A DNA stretch of 64,000 bases, taken from the NCBI GenBank assembly GCA_963643465.1, contig CAVIJT010000001.1, positions 1 to 64,000 on the forward strand, written 5' to 3'. The stretch is from CAG-411 sp963643465 (GTDB lineage Bacteria > Bacillota > Clostridia > Lachnospirales > Lachnospiraceae). Position 1 is the first letter of the stretch; the number at the start of each line of letters is the position of its first letter. Positions 42,149-49,317 of this stretch are shown in pieces. Made by a program: the position numbers and the translations under genes. The notes beneath the pieces are model-generated. The model made no database searches. It was given only the letters and a program-made list of their open reading frames with translations, and was not told the origin of the DNA.

Positions 42149-43351
42149 ATGGAACGCTTAATTTATCATATTGATGTAAACAATGCTTTTTTAAGCTGGG
42201 AAGCACTGGAACGTTTAAAGGAGGATCCCACTTCCACAGATATCCGAACTATTCCTTCTGCTATCTGTGGAGATCCCAGCAAACGCCATGGTATCATTCT
42301 GGCAAAGTCTCCCATCGCCAAACAATACCATGTTTCTACCGCAGAAACCATCCAGAATGCCCAGAAAAAGTGTCCAAACCTTCAGCTTTTTCCTGCCAGA
42401 CATTCTGTTTATCAGGAATATTCCAAAAGATTTCATCATTTATTACAACAATATACCGATATGAGCGAACCCTTTTCCATTGACGAAGCCTTTCTTGATA
42501 TGACAAAAACCTATCATCTCTTTGGTACTCCCATATCTACTGCCTATCACATTCAGAAAACCATTTTAGATGAACTTGGTTTTACCGTCAATGTGGGAAT
42601 TTCTTCTAATAAATTGCTTGCCAAAATGGCATCCGATTTTGAAAAACCTTATAAAGTGCATACTCTTTTTCCAAAGGAACTTCCAGATAAATTCTGGCCT
42701 CTTCCTGTAGAACGCCTACTTTTTGCAGGTCGCTCTACCTGTGAAAAATTAAAAACACTTGGTATTCACACCATCGGCGATTTGGCACACACAAACCCAG
42801 TGTATTTGCAACCTCACCTTGGTAAGAATGGATTGCAACTTCACAACTATGCAAATGGTATGGATCCTTCTCCTGTGCAGTCCCAAAAAGATCAAGCAAA
42901 AGGATATAGTAACAGCGTCACCACCGATCATGATATTACTCAAAGCGCAGAAGCAAAACAGATTCTATTAACATTGTGCGAAACCGTTGCCCACCGTATG
43001 CGTAAGGATCATATACACGCTGGTGTAATTTCTGTACAAATTAAAAACTGTTTTTTTCAAAAACAGAGTAAACAAACCGTTTTGTTAGAACCTACCAACC
43101 AGACCAACGTTCTTTATGAACAAATATGCACATTATTTGATGCACTTTGGGATCAGCGCACGCCTATTCGATTGCTAGGGGTACATGCCACCAAATTATC
43201 TTCTGCCGAATTTACCCAAATGAGTCTTTTTGATATGGACAACAAGCAAAACGAAAAACTGGACCAGGCAATTGATACCATTCGAAACAAATTCGGAGCA
43301 ACATCTATTATGCGTGCCAGTTGCTACCATTCAAAACCACGTAAACACTAA
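42149..43351 (+). CDS. dinB: Y-family translesion DNA polymerase IV
   Basis: This 400-aa polymerase copies past damaged bases. Catalytic acids are Asp9 (HIDVNNAF) and Asp112-Glu113 (SIDEAFLDM); VGISSNKLLAKMAS, a thumb HhH motif (LKTLGIHTIGDLA) and a little finger domain follow. A beta-clamp motif QMSLFDM lies at 357-363, before a C-terminal tail of about 37 aa, longer than usual. AGGAGG precedes the ATG. A LexA-like box in its promoter suggests SOS induction. Confidence 0.95.
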   Translation: MERLIYHIDVNNAFLSWEALERLKEDPTSTDIRTIPSAICGDPSKRHGIILAKSPIAKQYHVSTAETIQNAQKKCPNLQLFPARHSVYQEYSKRFHHLLQQYTDMSEPFSIDEAFLDMTKTYHLFGTPISTAYHIQKTILDELGFTVNVGISSNKLLAKMASDFEKPYKVHTLFPKELPDKFWPLPVERLLFAGRSTCEKLKTLGIHTIGDLAHTNPVYLQPHLGKNGLQLHNYANGMDPSPVQSQKDQAKGYSNSVTTDHDITQSAEAKQILLTLCETVAHRMRKDHIHAGVISVQIKNCFFQKQSKQTVLLEPTNQTNVLYEQICTLFDALWDQRTPIRLLGVHATKLSSAEFTQMSLFDMDNKQNEKLDQAIDTIRNKFGATSIMRASCYHSKPRKH

Positions 43352-43397
43352 AGAGCTGTTCCACCTTTTGGTTTTACCAAAAGCGGAACAGCTCTTT
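43350..43397. terminator. Bidirectional terminator of dinB / fhs
   Basis: AAAGAGCTGTTCC (43350-43362) pairs with GGAACAGCTCTTT (43385-43397) and the inner CTTTTGG pairs with CCAAAAG. Confidence 0.92.
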
Positions 43398-43432
43398 GCT
43401 TATGCCTACATATTTATTTAAAATATCATTGT

Positions 43433-45103
43433 TTAGAATAATCCAGTAATTACACCTTCATCATTTACATCAATGCGCTCTGCTGCTGGATGTTTAGGAA
43501 GTCCCGGCATTGTCATTACAGTTCCGGTAATCGCTACTACAAATCCTGCACCAGCATTTACATATACTTCACGAATATTGATGCTAAAATCCTGTGGACG
43601 TCCAAGTTTCTTTGGATCGTCAGATAAAGAATATTGATTCTTTGCCATACAAATTGGAAGATTTCCATAGCCCAAATCTTCTAATCTTTGGATTGCCTTT
43701 GTAGCTGCTGCATCATAAGTTACACTAGATGCACCATAGATTTCTTTGGCAATAGTTTCAATCTTTTCCTTGATTGGAAGTGCAGTATCATAAAGAGGCT
43801 TATAATTGCTCTCTTTTTTCTCTACTGTCTCAATAACCTTTTCAGCTAAGGCAACTCCACCTTCGCCACCTTTTTCCCACACTTGTGCAAGTGCAAATTC
43901 ACAGCCTCTTGCTTCACAGAATTCCTTCACGTAATTAAGTTCTGCTTCTGAGTCTGTAATAAACTGATTCAATGTAACGACACAAGGTACACCGAATTTC
44001 TGTACGTTCTCAATATGCTTCTCTAAGTTGACAATTCCCTTCTTCAACGCATCCAAATTCTCGTTGTTCAAGTCTTCTTTTGCAACTCCTCCATTGTACT
44101 TTAACGCACGAACAGTGGCAACCAACACAACTGCAGATGGTTTCAAATCAGCCATACGACATTTGATATCCAAGAATTTCTCTGCACCAAGATCTGCACC
44201 AAAACCAGCCTCAGTTACAACATAATCTGCAAGTTTGAGTGCTGTCTTTGTAGCTCGTACACTATTACATCCATGTGCAATGTTTGCAAAAGGACCACCA
44301 TGTACCAAAGCAGGTGTATTCTCTAATGTTTGGATTACATTTGGCTTAATAGCATCTTTTAATAAGGCTGCCATAGAACCAACTGCATTAAGCTGTGCAG
44401 CAGTAACTGGTTCTCCATCATATGTATAAGCAACGATAATACGACCTAAACGAGCCTTCAAATCTTTCATATCATTAGCAAGACAAAGGATTGCCATAAT
44501 CTCAGATGCAACGGTAATGATGAAATGATCTTCACGAACCACACCATCCACAGGTCTTCCAAGACCAACCACAATGTTACGAAGTACACGATCATTCATA
44601 TCAACGCAACGTTTCCAAACAATCTGATTCGGATCAATATTTAATACATTCCCCTGCTGTAAATGATTATCAAGCATAGCTGCCAATAAATTGTTTGCTG
44701 AAGTAATTGCATGAAAATCTCCAGTAAAATGCAAATTCAAATCTTCCATTGGAACGACCTGTGAATTACCGCCACCTGCAGCTCCACCTTTAATACCAAA
44801 GCAAGGTCCCAAAGAAGGCTCACGAAGTGCGATTACTGACTTCTTGTTTAATTTTCCGAATGCCTGTCCAAGACCAACGGTAATAGTTGTCTTTCCCTCT
44901 CCTGCTGGAGTTGGATTAATTGCTGTTACTAAGATTAACTTTCCGTCTTCTCTGTCTTTTACACGGTTCCACAACTCGTCTGATAACTTTGCCTTATACT
45001 TTCCGTACAATTCTAAATCATCCATAGAAATATCCAGTTTCTTTGTTACTTCCTGAATTGGAAGCATTTTGGCTTCCTGTGCGATTTCAATATCAGTCTT
45101 CAA
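43433..45103 (-). CDS. fhs: Formate-tetrahydrofolate ligase
   Basis: This 556-aa enzyme makes 10-formyl-THF from formate, ATP and THF, feeding purine, fMet and one-carbon supply. The P-loop is TPAGEGKTT; other family segments are LREPSLGPCFGIKGGAAGGG (20 residues), NLHFTGDFHAI and PGLPKHPAA. The open frame reaches 45133, but GGAGG lies 8 nt before a TTG at 45103, which gives the usual length; TTG is therefore the likely start codon. No acetyl-CoA pathway genes are close, so an assimilatory role is assumed. Confidence 0.96.
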   Translation of the reverse strand: MKTDIEIAQEAKMLPIQEVTKKLDISMDDLELYGKYKAKLSDELWNRVKDREDGKLILVTAINPTPAGEGKTTITVGLGQAFGKLNKKSVIALREPSLGPCFGIKGGAAGGGNSQVVPMEDLNLHFTGDFHAITSANNLLAAMLDNHLQQGNVLNIDPNQIVWKRCVDMNDRVLRNIVVGLGRPVDGVVREDHFIITVASEIMAILCLANDMKDLKARLGRIIVAYTYDGEPVTAAQLNAVGSMAALLKDAIKPNVIQTLENTPALVHGGPFANIAHGCNSVRATKTALKLADYVVTEAGFGADLGAEKFLDIKCRMADLKPSAVVLVATVRALKYNGGVAKEDLNNENLDALKKGIVNLEKHIENVQKFGVPCVVTLNQFITDSEAELNYVKEFCEARGCEFALAQVWEKGGEGGVALAEKVIETVEKKESNYKPLYDTALPIKEKIETIAKEIYGASSVTYDAAATKAIQRLEDLGYGNLPICMAKNQYSLSDDPKKLGRPQDFSINIREVYVNAGAGFVVAITGTVMTMPGLPKHPAAERIDVNDEGVITGLF

Positions 45104-45154
45104 ACTAATTACCTCCGAATCATAATCTATCAAATTTTCTGCAACTAATTACAC

Positions 45155-45183
45155 ATTATAGCAAAGAATAGGTGAAGTGTCAA
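45155..45183 (-). promoter_or_regulatory. fhs promoter overlapping the upstream stop codon
   Basis: Minus strand TTGACA (45183-45178), 17-bp spacer, TATAAT (45160-45155); the TGA stop of the permease gene is within the -35 hexamer. Confidence 0.9.
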
Positions 45184-46310
45184 AATATGCTTTGCAAGAA
45201 AACTGCCACTCCACAAAGTGATGCCAAAAAAAGCAAATTCATGCCAGTAAACACTTTCAGATATCCTTTCCCATTTTTATTTTTTTCCTGCATATAAATC
45301 TTATAGGAAATCACACTGGCAAGAGAGGCAATCAATGTACCAAGTCCTCCAATATTGGTGGCCCACAAAAGCGAAGCTATATTATTACTAAAACCAGACA
45401 ACAATATGGCAGCAGGAACGTTACTGATAACCTGGCTTGCTGCAATTCCAACGAAAAGCTCTCTTCCTCCAATTAATTCGTGGAGTACATTTGCCACTTG
45501 AGGCATGGCTTTTACATTTCCAATAAAAATAAAAAAGCAAATAAAAGTAGCAAGTAAACAATAATCCACCTCTAGTAAAATTTCTTTTTCTTTCCACACA
45601 ATGGCAAATACCAGCACAAGCAATAAAATCTTATAAGACAACCATCCTACCACTGTTCCCAAACACAAAAGAAAAAGTATCAGATAAAACCAACCACCAT
45701 TTATGGTAACAGATTTTGTCTCTACAACGATTTCCTTCTTCTTTATCACCAGCGTAGCAATCCATAATCCCACAAGGGAAAATAACCATAGTGGAAACAT
45801 ATGCCACACAAACTGCAAAAGAGAATATCCAGAGATTCCATACAAATACAAATTCTGGGGATTCCCAACAGGAAGCAGTATACTTCCTAAATTTGCTCCA
45901 ATGGTCTGCAATACAATGATATAAATAGTCCATTGCTTACAATCTGCTTTTTGTATGACTAGCAATGTAAAAGGAACAAAGGTTAGTAATGCTACATCGT
46001 TGGTGATAAACATAGAAGTAAAAAAGCACAAAAACACTAACACCTGTGCCAATTGTGTGGTATTTGTTATTTTCCCAAGTAATTTCCCTGCCAGCCATTC
46101 AAATATATTGGCTCGCTTTAGCCCTGCTACCACTGCCATCAGGCAAAACAAAAGTACAAGGGTACGATAATCAAAATATTCCACATAAGAGTCATCTGGT
46201 GGCACCAAACACATGGAAATTATTGCAAGAATTGCCGCAATACACAATACAATTTCGTTTTTTATCCATTGTTTTATTGTTACTAATTTTTCTTTTTTCT
46301 CTCGTTTCAT
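45180..46310 (-). CDS. SLC13/ArsB-NhaD-like membrane permease
   Basis: This protein of about 376 aa has some ten membrane helices with the ion-transporter signature FITNDVALLTFVPFT and GANLGSILLPVGNPQN, repeated weakly in SQVISNVPAAILLSGF, which marks the SLC13/ArsB/NhaD superfamily. Substrate could be a dicarboxylate, arsenite or Na+; the sequence does not decide. No good Shine-Dalgarno is visible; ATG 46310 and TTG 46319 are both possible. Confidence 0.8.
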   Translation of the reverse strand: MKREKKEKLVTIKQWIKNEIVLCIAAILAIISMCLVPPDDSYVEYFDYRTLVLLFCLMAVVAGLKRANIFEWLAGKLLGKITNTTQLAQVLVFLCFFTSMFITNDVALLTFVPFTLLVIQKADCKQWTIYIIVLQTIGANLGSILLPVGNPQNLYLYGISGYSLLQFVWHMFPLWLFSLVGLWIATLVIKKKEIVVETKSVTINGGWFYLILFLLCLGTVVGWLSYKILLLVLVFAIVWKEKEILLEVDYCLLATFICFFIFIGNVKAMPQVANVLHELIGGRELFVGIAASQVISNVPAAILLSGFSNNIASLLWATNIGGLGTLIASLASVISYKIYMQEKNKNGKGYLKVFTGMNLLFLASLCGVAVFLQSIF

Positions 46311-46339
46311 ACGGTTCAATACACTTTCTTTGTGAAATA

Positions 46340-46597
46340 CTATGCGTCAAAGTCAATCACATACTCTCCTTCCGGAGCCTTAATGGTAAGAATTCCCAAA
46401 TTAAACTGTTCCTCCATAATCGTGATATGATACTCAAACACTACATCCTCTTCAAACTTTGACAAAAGAAGGTATTCTCCTTCCTCTTTTCCATCAATCT
46501 GATCACAAATATCATGATATACGTCTGCTCCTGATAAGGGTCTTGTATATCCTGCTGCCTTTATTTTTTCTTCTATCATCTTATATAATTCCTGCAT
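46340..46597 (-). CDS. Hypothetical protein (85 aa)
   Basis: Not recognised. It is small, acidic and soluble, with an N-terminal helix (MQELYKMIEEKIKAAG) and beta-rich C-terminus (VVFEYHITIMEEQF, YVIDFDA). AAGGAG lies 8 nt before the ATG. It follows the C39-like peptidase gene by 13 bp on the same strand, so it is likely in that operon. Confidence 0.72.
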   Translation of the reverse strand: MQELYKMIEEKIKAAGYTRPLSGADVYHDICDQIDGKEEGEYLLLSKFEEDVVFEYHITIMEEQFNLGILTIKAPEGEYVIDFDA

Positions 46598-46610
46598 TCT
46601 CTATTCTCCT

Positions 46611-47297
46611 TTACATCCAATATACCCATATATTTTTTATCTGCCAGCTAATACGGTCATACGCCCAACTTTTCTCATTATTCTCTTCGCTGTTAGGATC
46701 TCTTACAGTGAAACCATCTTCATCATAACCGGTAATCACAATAAAATGTCCGCCTTTCGTAAAATCTCCCGGCCTCATGCTGCAAATCATCACACGTTCT
46801 TTGTCTAACTGCTTTTTCATCTTCTCTTCGTTAGGAGACATTTCTTTTACTTGCAATCCAAGTTTTTCTGCCCCTTCATTCATCATAGTCCAAGCAGTCT
46901 TTCCTCCCATGATATAGCCATTTTCTGTGCTAAAATCTGCCATCCATGCCGGTGTCATATCCTCATCTCCAGTAAAATACATTACCACCATGGACATACA
47001 GGTAGGCCCACATCCAGAATTTGCCATATTTCCATTGGCATAACTTTTGTCTGCCCATTTGCTGTCCCACTGAAAATATGCAGGTACCTTCTTTAACTCA
47101 TGATTGGCAAGTCCCGCTGCCTCTCTTCTTGCCGCCTCTAAAGCCTTTTCTTCTTGCTCCTCCTGTACCTTTGCCATTTCCATCCGAATATCCGAAATAC
47201 TTTTCTCTCCTGTGAAAGCTAAAAAGACCAGGAAAATCACGCATAGAAAAATGAAAATATTTAAAACATGCGTATTTTTTTCTTTATTTGCGTTCAT
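46611..47297 (-). CDS. Membrane-anchored C39-like cysteine peptidase
   Basis: This 228-aa protein has an N-terminal helix (11-29) and an extracytoplasmic papain-like C39_2 domain (about 70-228). The catalytic Cys96 is in NSGCGPTCMSM, His184 in GGHFIVITGYD, Asp200 in VRDPNS. A coiled, Glu-rich stretch (36-62) forms a stalk. Unlike bacteriocin exporters it has no ABC domain. It may process wall or secreted peptides. It is 25 bp downstream of the four-Cys protein and the tandem ATP-grasp gene. Confidence 0.88.
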   Translation of the reverse strand: MNANKEKNTHVLNIFIFLCVIFLVFLAFTGEKSISDIRMEMAKVQEEQEEKALEAARREAAGLANHELKKVPAYFQWDSKWADKSYANGNMANSGCGPTCMSMVVMYFTGDEDMTPAWMADFSTENGYIMGGKTAWTMMNEGAEKLGLQVKEMSPNEEKMKKQLDKERVMICSMRPGDFTKGGHFIVITGYDEDGFTVRDPNSEENNEKSWAYDRISWQIKNIWVYWM

Positions 47298-47322
47298 TCT
47301 GTTCTCCTCCCGGTGCCATATT

Positions 47323-47505
47323 TTACATTTGCTTTCTCACGATTTTATACTCATCACCCATACGAAAATACGGACATTCATAAAAGGTATCCGTTAAAAA
47401 ACGCCCCATTTCATCCTGATCTAAATCCATATCACACACATAGTATTCAAATTCCTCATCATACACATAATTCATGCACATCTCACAATTGGAAGTTCCA
47501 CTCAC
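47323..47505 (-). CDS. Four-cysteine small protein (DUF6472-like)
   Basis: This 60-aa acidic protein has Cys7, Cys10, Cys24 and Cys44, which could bind zinc or an Fe-S cluster, and the ending DEYKIVRKQM. I recall such proteins in Lachnospiraceae under the label DUF6472, but cannot verify it here; function unknown. It overlaps the ATP-grasp gene by 4 bp, so their translation is coupled. Confidence 0.78.
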   Translation of the reverse strand: MSGTSNCEMCMNYVYDEEFEYYVCDMDLDQDEMGRFLTDTFYECPYFRMGDEYKIVRKQM

Positions 47506-49286
47506 CGTATTTCCTCCTCTCCGATTTCTTTCAAAATGAACGTTAAATATCGTTCTACTAAATTTATATCTGTCAACTGGTATAGCATTCTTGCTCCTAC
47601 CACATCTTCAATTTCGTTAAATACCAATGCGCCCTGTGCATCAATCAAAAAGTCTATGCCTACTAATCCAAACGAAAACATATCTATTATTTTTTGAACT
47701 AGCTGTTTCTCTTCTTTTGTCAGTGTATATAATTCCACTTCTCCCCCAAGGGAAAAATTAGATTTAAACCCATTTTTTGCATGTCTACGCACACAGGCGA
47801 GAATCTCTTTTCCAAGCACATACACACGCACATCCTCACAAGGTCCCTCCAAAAAAGGCTGTGCAACCAAATCGGATTGTCCTGTTTTTTCCAGTATCTC
47901 CTCTACATTTTTTTCCTCTTTTAAAAATACCTGTTTTCCCCCATGTCCATCCACAGCCTTCACTACCCAATGGTTCGGCAATTTGGGGACACATTCTTTG
48001 GCATCTTTTCTTCGAATAAATATACTATCTACCATAGGAATTCCATGATTTGCCAAATAGGAGTATGTCTTTGCTTTGTCATTTGCAATTTCTGCCACCT
48101 TTGCATTATTAAACACCAAAAATCCAGCCTGCTCCAACATATTAGACAAAAATGGATATATGGTACGACAAATCACAAAATCTGGTTTTTCCACTTCATT
48201 TCCCTTATAGAAAACTACTGGCTTTTGGTCTTTTACACCAAACGTAATTTCTTCTGCATATACCAGTTCTATCTGTATGTGAAGTTTTTCTGCCTCTTCA
48301 AAGTGCATCTGAATATATGCTTTATTATATTCTGCTCCTGCCCGGTCATAGACCAACCAGCCCCTTTTCTTTTTGGTACACACGCTGACTTTTGCATGTG
48401 TCTTTTCCATTTTCTGCTGAATATAATCCATAATAAAATCAGCAGCGTTTACTCCGGTACAATCGAAGATATTTTTAAAATGTGCATTGGAATTTACCTC
48501 ACACACTAAGGTTTCTCCATGTTCCCCTTTTATCAGATCTACTCCTGCAAAATCTGTTTTTAAAATGTTACAGCACTTTACTGCCAATTCTTTCTCTTCC
48601 TCTGAGGGCTTGTATGGAGCCATACTTCCACCATTAGAAACGTTTGCTCTAAAATCGCCTTCTTTTGCTGTTCTCTCCATAGCGGCAATTACTTGATTTC
48701 CCACTACTTGTAGACGAACATCTCTTCCTTTCGCACTTTTTAAAAAGTGCTGAAATATAAGTTCTTTTCCCTGTAATTCCAGCACTTTTTTCTCCAAACA
48801 CTCTCTATTTTCACACAGATACACCTGCTGTCCAAACGAACCGTAGCATTCTTTTAAAACTATAGGAAGTCCTAACTGTTCAATAACCGAATCTAAAAAG
48901 TCCATATTGGTATACCCAATGTTTGCATAGGTCATAGGAGCAAATATAGTATTTGGCATAGGTATCTCCTCCTTTGCCAAATACATATGAGTCAATGCTT
49001 TGTTATCGCACACTTCTATAGAAAATGCAGAATTAAATACAACAAATCCTAACTGTTCCAGTGTCTTTGCCAAAGTAACATCTTTATCCCAAAACAACAC
49101 AAAATCAATAATCTCTTTCTGGGCTTCTATTGCTAGCCGATTACTCATGCAACCAGAAAGCAGCTCTGCATTGGTCTTAATCTGTATATCTATTCCTCGC
49201 TCTACTCCTGCTTGATATAGCCACTGATGAATCTCTTGAAATTTGTGTTGCTGTAAAAAAGCATTTACCACAAGCCATGCTTTCAT
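47502..49286 (-). CDS. Tandem ATP-grasp protein (two RimK-like domains)
   Basis: This 594-aa protein is two homologous ATP-grasp enzymes in one chain. Domain 1 (about 1-300) has KECYGSFGQQVYL, RDVRLQVVG and VDLIKGEHGETLVCEVNSN; domain 2 (about 305-594) has KAVDGHGGKQVFL, EDVRVYVLG and IDFLIDAQG with NEIEDVVGARM. Both keep ATP lysines and the acidic metal-binding residues, so both may be active. Such enzymes join a carboxylate to an amine (peptide tagging or small-molecule ligation). The ATG at 49286 has AGGAGG 8 nt upstream. It directly follows ftsK. Confidence 0.85.
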   Translation of the reverse strand: MKAWLVVNAFLQQHKFQEIHQWLYQAGVERGIDIQIKTNAELLSGCMSNRLAIEAQKEIIDFVLFWDKDVTLAKTLEQLGFVVFNSAFSIEVCDNKALTHMYLAKEEIPMPNTIFAPMTYANIGYTNMDFLDSVIEQLGLPIVLKECYGSFGQQVYLCENRECLEKKVLELQGKELIFQHFLKSAKGRDVRLQVVGNQVIAAMERTAKEGDFRANVSNGGSMAPYKPSEEEKELAVKCCNILKTDFAGVDLIKGEHGETLVCEVNSNAHFKNIFDCTGVNAADFIMDYIQQKMEKTHAKVSVCTKKKRGWLVYDRAGAEYNKAYIQMHFEEAEKLHIQIELVYAEEITFGVKDQKPVVFYKGNEVEKPDFVICRTIYPFLSNMLEQAGFLVFNNAKVAEIANDKAKTYSYLANHGIPMVDSIFIRRKDAKECVPKLPNHWVVKAVDGHGGKQVFLKEEKNVEEILEKTGQSDLVAQPFLEGPCEDVRVYVLGKEILACVRRHAKNGFKSNFSLGGEVELYTLTKEEKQLVQKIIDMFSFGLVGIDFLIDAQGALVFNEIEDVVGARMLYQLTDINLVERYLTFILKEIGEEEIR

Positions 49287-49317
49287 CCTATGTTCCTCCT
49301 TCATCAGAAATGCCTTC

